DNA of 64,000 bases from Citricoccus sp. CH26A (lineage in GTDB: Bacteria; Actinomycetota; Actinomycetes; Actinomycetales; Micrococcaceae), in NCBI RefSeq assembly GCF_000224415.1, contig NZ_AFXQ01000010.1, positions 1 through 64,000 of the forward strand. Reading direction: 5' to 3'. Below, in pieces: positions 18,335-26,954 of the stretch. Below the pieces are notes generated by a model. The model worked only from the letters and a program-made list of their open reading frames with translations. It was not told where the DNA came from and did no database searches. Within the stretch, counting starts at the first letter, position 1; every line of letters starts with the position of its first letter. Made by a program: the position numbers and the translations under genes.

Positions 18335-18658
18335 ATGAGCACCCAGCGTTTCCCCGATCCGGAGGACCAGGTCGCCACCGGCGCACCCGTGGAGGCCAAC
18401 GAGGCCGACATCGCGGAGCAGCAGCGGGCCGCCGCCCTGGACGACGGCCAGGACACCATCGGCGCCTCCAGCACCGAGGACCCCGCCCTGGAGAAGGAGC
18501 CCGACGAGTGGGTCAGCGGGGACGACCCCATGACCCCGTCCCAGCGGTCCTACCTGGACACCCTGGCCCGGGCCGCCGGTGAGGAGCTGCCGGCCAACCT
18601 GACCAAGGCCGAGGCCTCCGTGCACATCGACCGGCTCCGGCGGACCGCCGGAATGTGA
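18335..18658 (+). CDS. DUF3072 family protein
   Basis: A 107-residue acidic protein with no signal peptide or membrane segment. The C-terminal half carries the DUF3072 signature: DDPMTPSQRSYLDTLAR followed by EELPANLTKAEASVHIDRL. The N-terminal half is acidic and low-complexity. Function of the family is unknown; it may bind nucleic acid or protein through the helix-rich C-terminal region. ATG 18335 follows GGAAGGAG at a good distance. Confidence 0.8.
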   Translation: MSTQRFPDPEDQVATGAPVEANEADIAEQQRAAALDDGQDTIGASSTEDPALEKEPDEWVSGDDPMTPSQRSYLDTLARAAGEELPANLTKAEASVHIDRLRRTAGM

Positions 18659-18801
18659 CGTCCTCGAACCTCCACGTCAGTGCGGGGTTCCGAAGATCGG
18701 GGTGGCGGCCCGTGGAGGGCACCGCCTAGGGTGACGAACCTGTGGCCACCCGGGCTCGGGTGGTACCGACACCACACCTCGGACACCCGGGAGGACACAC
18801 C

Positions 18802-19961
18802 ATGGTCGCCGACCACACCAGCACCCCGCGCCGCACCGCGCCCACCGCCTCGACCGAGGACGCCCCGCGCACCGGCCGCCGCCGTCTGGCCCGTGCCCTC
18901 ACCGCCGTCGCGGCGTCCGGCGCCCTCCTCGTGCCCGCCGCCGGGGCCGCCGTCGCCGCTCCCGCCACCGACGCCCCGCGGCGGGCTCGGAGGCCGCCTG
19001 CCTGGCCGCCTCGTTCCCCGCCGGCCAGACGTGGACCACGGCCGCCGCCGTGGACGAGTGGCTGGCCTGCGTGGGGCTGAGCAACGGTGAGGCCTACGCC
19101 GACCCGGGAATCACCCGCGGTGAGGCCGCACAGATCGCCTACCGCGCCGTCGGGGCCGATGAGCCCGCGGGCGCCTCCGTGTTCGCGGACGTCGCCCCCG
19201 GCAGCGACTCCGCCACCGCGATCACCTGGCTCGCCAACGCGGGGATCGTCCGTGGGTACGGCGACGGCGAGTTCAAGGCTGACCGTGCGATCTCCCGCGA
19301 CGAGTTGGCCATCGTGCTGGTCGGTGCCGCCCTCACCGGTGCCGAGGCGCCCGCCGGGGATGCGCCGGCCGCTGCGGCCGGTGACTCGGGCGAGGGCTCG
19401 ACCGCCTCCGAGGCCACCGCGGACTCCGCCGCCGCTGAGACGACCGCGGACCCGGCCGCCGCCGAGGCACCCACCGAGGCCGCCGTCGTCGGGAACTCTG
19501 CGGCGACCGCCTACAAGCGCGACGCCGCCGCGTTCATGGAGGAGTACGGCTGCAAGGGCACCGCGCTGACCATCGTGAAGGCGACCAGCATCGACGGTGC
19601 CACCGGCGTGACCTCCGTGACCTCGGGTCAGCCGGCGTCGGTGCAGATCCGGTCCGGCCTGGATGAGTACCAGCTCGAGCACACCGCCGCGCACGAGTGC
19701 ATGCACGTGCTCCAGCACGCGGTCGCCGACTACGACTTCGCCACCCTGGACGCGATGCTGCAGCCGTACTACTCCGAGGACCTCGTCACGAGCTGGGGCG
19801 CGGTGGACATCTACGAGCAGAACGCCGAGTGCGCGGTGCGGTCGCTGGGCTTCCCGCAGGAGTACTCCAGCTATGACGTCGCCTGCACCGAGGCCATGCT
19901 GGACGCCGGCCAGGCCATCGCCCTCGGGCACGACCCCCGGGAGGTCGTCGCCGCCGGCTGA
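18802..19961 (+). pseudogene. Exported SLH-domain protein with HExxH motif, frame broken after the signal peptide
   Basis: ATG 18802, preceded by GGGAGGA, opens a frame encoding a basic start and a signal peptide (ALTAVAASGALLVPAAGAAV). The reading then moves to another frame near 18970-18990, in a CCCCGCGGCGGG run, and continues without interruption to 19961. The second part has an S-layer homology repeat (FADVAPGSDSATAITWLANA to RAISRDELAIVL), an Ala/Glu/Thr-rich linker, and a C-terminal domain with AAHECMHVLQHA, an HExxH zinc-protease-like motif. One missing base would explain the break. Repaired, it would be an envelope-attached protein of about 387 residues, possibly a metalloprotease. 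Either a sequence error or a recent inactivation. Confidence 0.7.
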
Positions 19962-20020
19962 CCGCCGGTGGACCGCCGGCTGATCACCGGTCGGCCGACG
20001 ACCGATACCCGCCCGATCGC

Positions 20021-20062
20021 ATCACCGGTCGCATTCCTGAGGACGGAATGTCGACCGGTGAT
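20021..20062. promoter_or_regulatory. Inverted repeat upstream of the MFS gene
   Basis: ATCACCGGTCG at 20021-20031 and CGACCGGTGAT at 20052-20062 are perfect inverse complements, with a second inner pair ATTCC/GGAAT around a 7-nt loop. It lies 60 nt after the SLH/HExxH gene and 66 nt before the MFS start. It could be a terminator for the first gene or an operator for the second. Confidence 0.45.
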
Positions 20063-20128
20063 GTGGATCACGCCGCCGCGCCTCTATAGCGTCCGGGTGA
20101 GACATTCCCGTTCCACCCTGGAGGACCT

Positions 20129-21496
20129 ATGGACGTGCTGTCCGACATCCGGAAATCGCCCATGACCCCGTTCCAGGTCATGGCCGTCAGCGTTGCGCTG
20201 GCTATGATCCTGCTGGACGGGTTCGACGTGGCCGCGATGGCCTACGCCGCTCCATCGCTGAGCGCCGAGTGGGGCGTGGAGCCGGTGATGCTGGGTTACC
20301 TGCTCAGCGCCAGCCTGTTCGGCATGGCCGCCGGCTCGATCTTCCTCACCCCGCTCGCCGACTTCATCGGCCGCCGCTGGCTGGCCGTGGGCTCCATGTT
20401 CGTCATCACCGTCGGCATGGCGCTGTCCGCGATCGCCCCGGACGCCACCTGGCTGCTCGTGGTCCGACTGCTCACCGGCCTCGGCGTGGGCGGCATGATG
20501 GCGAACCTCAACGTCCTGGTTTCCGAGTACGCCTCCGACGCCCGCCGCGGGTCCATCATCGGCATCTACGCCGCGGGCTACCCCATCGGGGCGACCATCG
20601 GCGGCGTGGTGGCTGAGCCCATGATCGGGGCCTTCGGCTGGGAGGCCCTGTTCTGGGTGGGCGCCGCCCTCAGCGGCCTGATGTTCCTCATCGCCCTGGC
20701 CCTGCTGCCCGAGTCCCTCGACTTCCTGCTGGCCCGCCGCCCCGCCGGTGCGCTCGAGCGCTCCAACCGCATCCTCGCCCGGATGGGCCGCGCCCCGCTG
20801 ACGGAACTGCCCGCGCTGCCGGCCGCCGACGCCTCCGGCGGCGGCATCGCCCAGATCTTCCGGGGCACCGTACGCTTCCGCACCTTCATGCTCTGGATCG
20901 GCTACGCCTGCCTGGTGGCCGCCTACTACTTCGCCAACACCTGGACCCCGCAGATCATCGCGCAGGCCTCCGGCGAGGACACCCTGGGCATCCGCACCGG
21001 GACCCTGGCCAACCTGGGCGGGATCATCGGTTGCTTCATCTTCAGCGCGCTGGCCATCCGCTTCAAGTCCAACCGCCTGCTGTTCGGCGCGCTGGCCGCG
21101 GCCGCCGGTTCCTACGTCCTGTTCGGTCTCGTCTTCTCCGTGATCCCGGTGGCAATGGGCACCGCCGTGCTGCTGGGCGTGCTCACCACCGCGGGCATCG
21201 CCGGCTTCTACGCCGTGGCCCCGGGCGTGTACTCGGCCACGGCGCGCGCCACCGGTATCGGCTGGATGATCGGCATCGGCCGCCTGGTCTCGATCGCCGC
21301 CCCCATCCTGGTCGGCTACCTGATCGACGGCGGCTGGGCACCCGAGGGCATCTTCTACCTGTTCGCTATCCCGCTGCTGATCGCCGCCGCTTGCGTGGCC
21401 GCCCTCAGCCTGTCGATGAAGCGCGGTGCCGGGACCACCTCGGCCGACGCCACGGCGTCCGCCGCCGCCCCGGCCGCCGCCCGCCCCACCGCCTGA
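20129..21496 (+). CDS. MFS transporter, aromatic acid:H+ symporter (AAHS)-like
   Basis: A 455-residue protein with twelve predicted membrane segments. LLDGFDVAAMAYAAPSL in the first segment is the DGFD motif typical of the AAHS family, which imports aromatic and related organic acids with protons; the loop 2-3 motif LADFIGRRW is present. Start ATG 20129 follows CTGGAGGACCT. It is 11 nt upstream of an acetoacetyl-CoA synthetase gene in the same direction, so the cargo may be an acetoacetate-like oxo-acid rather than an aromatic compound; that is inference. The C-terminus is Ala-rich. Confidence 0.85.
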   Translation: MDVLSDIRKSPMTPFQVMAVSVALAMILLDGFDVAAMAYAAPSLSAEWGVEPVMLGYLLSASLFGMAAGSIFLTPLADFIGRRWLAVGSMFVITVGMALSAIAPDATWLLVVRLLTGLGVGGMMANLNVLVSEYASDARRGSIIGIYAAGYPIGATIGGVVAEPMIGAFGWEALFWVGAALSGLMFLIALALLPESLDFLLARRPAGALERSNRILARMGRAPLTELPALPAADASGGGIAQIFRGTVRFRTFMLWIGYACLVAAYYFANTWTPQIIAQASGEDTLGIRTGTLANLGGIIGCFIFSALAIRFKSNRLLFGALAAAAGSYVLFGLVFSVIPVAMGTAVLLGVLTTAGIAGFYAVAPGVYSATARATGIGWMIGIGRLVSIAAPILVGYLIDGGWAPEGIFYLFAIPLLIAAACVAALSLSMKRGAGTTSADATASAAAPAAARPTA

Positions 21497-21507
21497 AAGG
21501 ACCCGAC

Positions 21508-23580
21508 ATGACGACGACCACCCAGCCCGGCACCCTGCTCACGCCCGCCCCCGACCGCGCCGACTGGCACACCACCCGGATGGGCCGGTTCCTGGAGGAC
21601 CTCGAGGCCCGGTACGGCCAGCGATTCGCCACCTACGACGACGCCTGGGCCTGGTCCGTGGCGAACCTCGAGGACTTCTGGAAGGAGGTGTGGGAGCACT
21701 TCGAGGTGATCACCCACGCCCCGTACACCGCCGTCCTTCAGGAGCGCACCATGCCCGGGGCGCAGTGGTTCCCGGGGGCACGGATCAACTACGCCGAGCA
21801 CGTGCTGCGCAGGCTCCGCGAGCGTCCCGACGACGTCATGGTCACCTCCCGGTCCCAGACCACCGGGTCCGTGGAGTGGACCGGGGCGCGGCTGGAGGAG
21901 GAGATCGCGCGCATCCAGGCCGGGCTGATCGCCCGCGGCGTGGGCGTGGGCGACCGGGTGGCCGGGTACCTGCCCAACATCCCGGAGACGCTGGCCGCCT
22001 ACCTGGCGACGACGGCCCTCGGCGCGATCTGGTGTGCCGTGCCCCCGGAGATGGGCCCGCAGTCCGTGCTGGACCGCATCAGCCAGCTCGAGCCGACGCT
22101 GCTGATCGCGATCGACGGCTACCGCTACGGCAAGCGCGAGCTCTCCCGCGCCGACGACCTGGCCCGGATCCGGCAGTTCCTGCCCGGCACCCGGACCGTC
22201 CTGCTGCCCTACCTGGACCCGAACGCCCAGCCGCCCGAGGGCGCCGAGGGCTGGGCCGCGTTCACCGGCCGGGTCGGAACGGGCCTCGAGGCGAGGGGCG
22301 CGGGGGTGAGGGGCGCGGGGCAGGCCGCGGCCGGCGTCGGGACCGGGCCCGCCGTCCCGGAGGTGCACATCGAGCCGGTGCCCTTCGACCACCCGCTGAT
22401 CGTGCTGTTCTCCTCCGGCACCACCGGACGGCCCAAGGCGATCGTGCACGGCCACGGCGGCATCCTGCTCGAGCACCTCAAGGCCCACGGGCTGCACTTC
22501 GGCATGAGCGAGGCCGACAACGCGTTCTGGTTCTCCACCACCGGCTGGATGGTGTGGGCCATGGGGATGTCCTCCCTGCTGCTGGGCGCCTCCGTGGTCC
22601 TGATGGACGGGGACCCGAACTGGCCGGCCGCGGATGGGGAGTGGTCCCAGTGGGCGGTCATGGCCGAGACGAAGTCCACCTACATGGGCACCGGCTCCGC
22701 CTACCTGGGGGCCTGCGCCCACGCCGGGATGCGTCCCCGCGAGCGCTGGGACCTGTCCCGGCTGCGGGAGATCCAGTGCTCGGGCTCGCCGCTGGCCGCC
22801 GACGTCGCCGGCTGGGTGCTCGACGCCGTCAACCCGGACCTGCTGCTGGCCCCCACCTCGGGTGGCACGGACATCTGCGCCGCCTTCGTGGGCGGCAGCC
22901 CGCTGACCCCGGTCTGGGCGGGGGAGATGTCCTGCCGTCCGCTCGGGGTGGCCGTGGAGTCCTGGGATCCGGAGGGCCGGCCGCTGCGGGGTGAGGCCGG
23001 GGAGCTGGTCTGTACCGCTCCGATGCCCTCCATGCCGGTGTTCTTCTGGGGCGACGAGGACTACGAGCGCTACCGGGACAGCTACTTCGGCGCCTACCCG
23101 GGCGTGTGGCGCCACGGTGACTGGCTGGTGCAGACCGAGCGCGGCAGCTGGGTGATCACCGGCCGTTCGGACGCCACCCTGAACCGCGGCGGGGTGCGCC
23201 TGGGCACCGCCGAGTTCTACGCCGTGCTGGACGCCCTGCCTCAGGTCAGGGACACCATGGTGCTGCACTTCGAGGACACCGGGGGCATGGGCAAGCTCGT
23301 CCTGCTGGCCGAACCGGAGGAGGGCGCGGACGAGGCGGCGCTGGAGCGGACCATCCGCACCACCCTGCGCACCGAGCTCTCCCCACGGCACGTCCCGGAC
23401 CACGTGGTGTTCGTCCCCGCGATCCCGCGCAACCCCACCGGCAAGCGCCTGGAGATCCCGCTCAAGCGCATCATCCAGGGCGCGGTCCGCGGCGAGGTCA
23501 TGGACGTGGGCATGGTCGCCCGGCCCGAACAGGTCGACGCCACGGTCAGTCGCGTCCAGCAGGTGCTGGCCGGGGCCTGA
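21508..23580 (+). CDS. Acetoacetate-CoA ligase (acetoacetyl-CoA synthetase)
   Basis: Adenylate-forming enzyme activating acetoacetate (or a similar acid) to its CoA thioester with ATP. The 690-residue protein starts with the acetyl-CoA synthetase-like N-terminal domain (DFWKEVWEHFEVI near 50), has the AMP-binding loop LFSSGTTGRPKAIVHG at about residues 299-314, the TSGGTDICAAFVGG adenine-site region near 451, and the C-terminal hinge and catalytic Lys region NPTGKRLEIPLKR. A short low-complexity Gly/Ala insertion lies near residues 257-283. ATG 21508 follows AAAGGA. It forms an operon with the MFS gene. Confidence 0.88.
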   Translation: MTTTTQPGTLLTPAPDRADWHTTRMGRFLEDLEARYGQRFATYDDAWAWSVANLEDFWKEVWEHFEVITHAPYTAVLQERTMPGAQWFPGARINYAEHVLRRLRERPDDVMVTSRSQTTGSVEWTGARLEEEIARIQAGLIARGVGVGDRVAGYLPNIPETLAAYLATTALGAIWCAVPPEMGPQSVLDRISQLEPTLLIAIDGYRYGKRELSRADDLARIRQFLPGTRTVLLPYLDPNAQPPEGAEGWAAFTGRVGTGLEARGAGVRGAGQAAAGVGTGPAVPEVHIEPVPFDHPLIVLFSSGTTGRPKAIVHGHGGILLEHLKAHGLHFGMSEADNAFWFSTTGWMVWAMGMSSLLLGASVVLMDGDPNWPAADGEWSQWAVMAETKSTYMGTGSAYLGACAHAGMRPRERWDLSRLREIQCSGSPLAADVAGWVLDAVNPDLLLAPTSGGTDICAAFVGGSPLTPVWAGEMSCRPLGVAVESWDPEGRPLRGEAGELVCTAPMPSMPVFFWGDEDYERYRDSYFGAYPGVWRHGDWLVQTERGSWVITGRSDATLNRGGVRLGTAEFYAVLDALPQVRDTMVLHFEDTGGMGKLVLLAEPEEGADEAALERTIRTTLRTELSPRHVPDHVVFVPAIPRNPTGKRLEIPLKRIIQGAVRGEVMDVGMVARPEQVDATVSRVQQVLAGA

Positions 23581-23966
23581 CGCCTTCCGGGGTCATCTCC
23601 GGAGCATCCCGGACGTGGATCGCGCCCGGCACGCCGCCCGCGGGGTCCTCGACCCCTCGGCGGGGTGAGGCCATGTCGACTGTCCCGTCTGGAAGACAGG
23701 AGGAGATGCACGCAATTCGGGGGTGACGCGTGCGTGACGAGTGGTTGACGAGTGCGCACCACCCTGTCGACGGGCGTGGGTGAAAAGTACGTTTGTAGCG
23801 TGATGACAAGTCCACGTTCACCCCAACTCCGGTGACGATCAAGATGGAACACCACGCGGCTCGCGCATCCTGACAGGCCGATGCGGGCACCAGCCAGCAC
23901 CCCGCGTCACGGATAGGCCCCGACCGGAGTGTGCGCGACTGCCACTACCGCATTGGAGCGAGATCC
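23581..23966. other. 386-nt intergenic region
   Basis: No ORF of note. A short hairpin GGGGTCctcGACCCC at about 23641-23656 may end the acetoacetyl-CoA synthetase transcript. The right half is less GC-rich and probably contains the promoter of the next gene; TTGACG near 23746 is a possible -35 box but I cannot fix a -10. Confidence 0.35.
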
Positions 23967-24383
23967 ATGACCGAACAGATCCTGCACCTCGAATCGATCT
24001 GCGACCCGAAGGCCACGATCCGACATCTCACGGACTACCTGGGTCATCTGCGCGCGGACGTCGAGCCCGTTGACGAGAACACCCTCTCCCTCGACACCCT
24101 CTCCCTCGACACCCTCGACGGTCCCCCGGACGAGGCCGTCACCGGGTCAGGGTCCGGCCCGTTCGGTATCCGCGCATGGGCCGTACAGGCGTTCCTCCGG
24201 GACCGCAACGACGGGACCCTGATCACGCTCCGCGCCCTGGGGGAGGAGACATCCTCCCGGGCCCTGAGCCGACGACGCCCCACCGTTTCCCTGGCCAGCA
24301 GCGTGAAGAAGATGGAACGCCTTGCGCGCTTGCTGCGGGCCATGGACGCGGGCGCCAGGATGCAGAGGTTGCACCACGCCTGA
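23967..24383 (+). CDS. Unknown 138-residue protein
   Basis: ATG 23967 follows TTGGAGCGAG. The N-terminal region (MTEQILHLESICDPKATIRHL) reads as a small alpha/beta domain. Residues about 44-54 contain a duplicated TLSLD unit. The C-terminal part is basic and helical (SSVKKMERLARLLRAM). No membrane segment, no recognised family. It converges on the IclR gene; the two stops are 48 nt apart. Confidence 0.5.
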   Translation: MTEQILHLESICDPKATIRHLTDYLGHLRADVEPVDENTLSLDTLSLDTLDGPPDEAVTGSGSGPFGIRAWAVQAFLRDRNDGTLITLRALGEETSSRALSRRRPTVSLASSVKKMERLARLLRAMDAGARMQRLHHA

Positions 24384-24431
24384 CGGCAAACGACGTCCGG
24401 ACGTGACCCTTGCAGTCCGGCCGGGCGCAGG

Positions 24432-25196
24432 TCACTGGGCGAGCTCAGCGTGCCGCTGCTCGAGGATCCGGGCGGCGGCGCGCAGGGTCTCCACGTGATG
24501 GGGCACATCCGCGCGGGTGAAGCGGAGGCTGGGGGTCGCCGTCGTGAGCCCCGCCAGCGGCCGCCCCAGCTCATCCACGACCGCCACGCCGATCCCCACC
24601 ACGCCCTGCTCCGTCTCCTCGATGTTGGTGGCGTAGCCGTCCCGGCGGATGCGGGTCATCCGGCGCTTGAGCGTGGCCCGGGACTGGATGGTGGCCGTGG
24701 GCCAGTCCGGCAGTCCCGCGCGGAACAGCTCGTCCAGCTGCTGGTTGTTGAGCCGGGACAGCAGGGCCTTGCCGCCGGCCGAGGTGAACGCGGGCAGGAC
24801 GTCCCCGGTGCGGGAGGCGATGCGCAGGGAGTGCCCGGACTCGATCCCGTCCAGGAACAGGATGTTCCCGCCGCGCAGCACCATCACCTGGACGGTCTCC
24901 CCGGTCTCGGCGCGGGCGAGCTCCAGGGCCGGGCGGGCGGCGTCGCGCAGGGCGGCCAGGGCGGGGGAGGTGACTGGCGAGGTCCGGAACGCCGGACCGA
25001 CCAGGTAGCGGCGCAGGTGGTCCTGGCGGGCGAAGTCCCGGTGCACCAGCGCCGTCAGCAGCCGGTGCGCGGTGGACGGGGCCACCCCCAGATGCGCGGC
25101 AGCCTCCGCGACGGATACCGACCCCTGCTCGCGCAGCAGGGTCAACAGCACGAGGGCGCGATCCACCGACTCGATGGGGGAGGAACCGGACGCCAT
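24432..25196 (-). CDS. IclR-family transcriptional regulator
   Basis: A 254-residue regulator with an N-terminal winged helix (SVSVAEAAAHLGVAPSTAHRLL, residues about 25-46) and a C-terminal IclR effector domain (LAVRAR-like ARPALELARAETGETVQVMV, FTSAGGKALLSRL, and GVVGIGVAVVDELGRPL). IclR proteins usually control nearby catabolic genes and bind small organic acids. The MFS and acetoacetyl-CoA synthetase genes 0.9 kb away are the natural candidates. The start codon carries a leaderless-type promoter. Confidence 0.9.
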   Translation of the reverse strand: MASGSSPIESVDRALVLLTLLREQGSVSVAEAAAHLGVAPSTAHRLLTALVHRDFARQDHLRRYLVGPAFRTSPVTSPALAALRDAARPALELARAETGETVQVMVLRGGNILFLDGIESGHSLRIASRTGDVLPAFTSAGGKALLSRLNNQQLDELFRAGLPDWPTATIQSRATLKRRMTRIRRDGYATNIEETEQGVVGIGVAVVDELGRPLAGLTTATPSLRFTRADVPHHVETLRAAARILEQRHAELAQ

Positions 25197-25208
25197 GGGT
25201 CCAGCGTA
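25197..25208 (-). promoter_or_regulatory. Leaderless-type -10 element of the IclR gene
   Basis: On the minus strand TACGCT (25208-25203) is followed by GGACCC (6 nt) and the ATG at 25196. Confidence 0.5.
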
Positions 25209-25287
25209 GGACCCAGGAGGAGCGGTCCAGGACGTGGGCGGAGCGACACCGGCCCCGGGCCGAGCGGTGGAGGGCCCGGCGCGGGAG

Positions 25288-25337
25288 CCGACGTCGGGTG
25301 GGGACGCGGGGACCGGCGTCGGGTGCGGGCGCGGGGA
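25288..25337. repeat. Two tandem 25-bp GC-rich units
   Basis: Two adjacent 25-nt units, starting CCGACGTCGGGTGGGGAC and CCGGCGTCGGGTGCGGGC, each ending GCGGGGA, then a partial third. They fill the gap between the IclR and sodC genes. No function is suggested. Confidence 0.5.
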
Positions 25338-25367
25338 CCGGCCCGGGGGCCGGCGTCGGGACGTGCG

Positions 25368-26063
25368 TCAGCCCTGCGCGGCCTCGACGACCCCGCAGGC
25401 CAACCGGTCCCCGGCGTCACCGGTCTTGGTGGTGTCCTCGTCCGGTCCCTCCGGGGCGTAGCGCTCGGGAATGTTGGCGTAGTTGTCCGGCGTGGAGTGG
25501 ATCATCAGGGCCGAGCCGTCCTCGTCGTCGAGGTCCTCGGCCGTGAACCGGTCCGTGTGGAAGGTCAGGTGCCCGTCCCCGGACTCCTGCACCAGCAGGG
25601 TGGGCAGGTCCCCGGCGTGCTCCGGGTGCTGGGTCTCGGTCCCGCCCAGGTGGCCACCGGCGGAGAGGAACGCCCCGGTCTTGTCCGGGTTGTCCGGGGC
25701 GGCACTGTCCGGCTCGCACTGACCGATCGCGTGGACGTGGAGGCCGTAGAACCCCGGGTCCATCCCGGTGGCCTGCACGTGGAGCTCCATCGCCCCCTCG
25801 GCCTCGGTGAACTCCACGGTGCCGACGTCGCCGCCCTCGGCGTCCTTCAGGGCGGCCGTGAACGCCGGCGTCCCACCGGTGCCGGGGCTGGAGGTGTCCC
25901 CGCCGGCCATGGGGGACGTGGCGCTCTGGGCGACCTCGGGCGGGGCGGACGAGGCGTCGGCCTCACCGCCCTGGTCGGCGCAGGCCGACAGGGCGACCAG
26001 GCCGGTCAGGCCCAGCAGGGCCGCCGCCGTCCGGGCGCGAGTGGTGACTGATGCGTGACGCAT
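25368..26063 (-). CDS. sodC: Cu/Zn superoxide dismutase lipoprotein
   Basis: Extracytoplasmic enzyme dismutating superoxide to oxygen and hydrogen peroxide. The 231-residue protein has a lipoprotein signal ending LVALSAC (acylated Cys about residue 28) and a flexible Ser/Ala/Pro linker. The SOD domain has HVHAIGQC (copper His and disulfide Cys), SAGGHLG, and a C-terminal GDAGDRLACGVV with the second Cys; HSTPDNYANIP holds a further metal-side His. ATG 26063 is favoured over an upstream in-frame start because AGGAGAGGAAAC lies just before it. Confidence 0.92.
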   Translation of the reverse strand: MRHASVTTRARTAAALLGLTGLVALSACADQGGEADASSAPPEVAQSATSPMAGGDTSSPGTGGTPAFTAALKDAEGGDVGTVEFTEAEGAMELHVQATGMDPGFYGLHVHAIGQCEPDSAAPDNPDKTGAFLSAGGHLGGTETQHPEHAGDLPTLLVQESGDGHLTFHTDRFTAEDLDDEDGSALMIHSTPDNYANIPERYAPEGPDEDTTKTGDAGDRLACGVVEAAQG

Positions 26064-26162
26064 GGTGTTTCCTCTCCTCGGACCGTTGCGGCCGACGGTC
26101 GGGACAGTGCCGGCCGCGTCACGGCATGGCTCCTCCAACGGTACCGACACGCCCGGGCGCGG

Positions 26163-26714
26163 TCAGGTGGCCAAAGGTGCCGTCATCACGGTGCGGTGCC
26201 GCGGGGGGTGGCCGTGGCCCTGTAGCACCGACTCCACCAGGTGCACCTCCTCCACCGTCCACAGCGGCGGCCGGAACGTCTCCAGCACCCGGATCCAGCG
26301 CGTGGCGTTCTCCGACCGGGGCGGGCGGGCCACGGTCAGGTGCGGCGTGAACGCCTTCCCGTCCGGTGCGACGCCGGCCCGGTTCGCCGCGCTGCGCACG
26401 CGCCTGGAGAGCCGGGAGAGTTCCTCGGCCCCGTCCTCGACGCCGAGCCAGAGCACGGCCGGCCGGTCCGGGTGGGGGAACGCCCCGGCGCCGTGGATCC
26501 CGCACACGAACGAGGGCACGGGCGCGCAAGCCTCCGCGATGAACTCCTCCAGCGGCTCGGCAGCCCGGTCCGGCACGTCCGGCAGGAAGGCGAGGGTCAC
26601 GTGGAGCTGCTCCGGGGCACTCCACCGCATCCCGGGCCGCGACTGCAGGAACTCGGCGAACTCCTCGCGGATCTCCAGCGGCGGGTAGACCGCCACGAAC
26701 ATGCGCTGTCCCAT
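26163..26714 (-). CDS. thpR: RNA 2',3'-cyclic phosphodiesterase (2H family)
   Basis: Two-histidine phosphoesterase that opens 2',3'-cyclic phosphates on RNA, formerly called RNA ligase/LigT. The 183-residue protein has the two HxTx motifs HVTLAFL (about residue 39) and HLTVARP (about residue 128), spaced as in the family. Start ATG 26714 gives MGQRMFVAVYPP; in-frame sequence upstream contains a 65-bp repeat and is not coding. A -10 element sits 7 nt before the start. Confidence 0.88.
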   Translation of the reverse strand: MGQRMFVAVYPPLEIREEFAEFLQSRPGMRWSAPEQLHVTLAFLPDVPDRAAEPLEEFIAEACAPVPSFVCGIHGAGAFPHPDRPAVLWLGVEDGAEELSRLSRRVRSAANRAGVAPDGKAFTPHLTVARPPRSENATRWIRVLETFRPPLWTVEEVHLVESVLQGHGHPPRHRTVMTAPLAT

Positions 26715-26727
26715 GCAGGCCAGCGTA
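26715..26727 (-). promoter_or_regulatory. Leaderless-type -10 element of thpR
   Basis: On the minus strand TACGCT (26727-26722) is followed by GGCCTGC (7 nt) and the ATG at 26714. Confidence 0.5.
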
Positions 26728-26797
26728 GGGGCTTCCCGGTCGCAGTGGTGTCGGTGATCGGCGGGCATCAGCTCAGTGGGATGGGTGGCTGCCCCCA

Positions 26798-26862
26798 GAG
26801 TTACGAGCACGATCGACGGTGATTGGTGCGGCGTGTCCCACCGTCCGTCGTGCTCGTAACCT
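26798..26862 (+). repeat. 65-bp palindromic repeat, copy B
   Basis: Outer arms GAGTTACGAGCACG and CGTGCTCGTAAC pair, including the G-A-G-C/G-C-T-C variant that changes on both sides relative to copy C. The loop contains GCGGCGTGTCCC. It lies between the divergent thpR and DUF559-type genes. Confidence 0.9.
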
Positions 26863-26954
26863 TCGTCGAGGCACGGGGCAGATCGAATTGAGGGCCCGGG
26901 CGGCCAGGAGTAGACCACCCGGGCGGCCGAGAGCTGTGGATAACTCATGCAGGC

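Noticed and set aside
21355-23403. Long minus-strand open frame (682 codons) opposite the acetoacetyl-CoA synthetase
   Set aside because: It is Gly/His/Pro/Arg-rich with no domain, and the opposite strand carries a clear enzyme; high GC keeps the reverse frame open.
25288-25337. The two 25-bp units near sodC as a regulatory array
   Set aside because: Only two GC-rich copies with no link to a promoter; listed only as a repeat.
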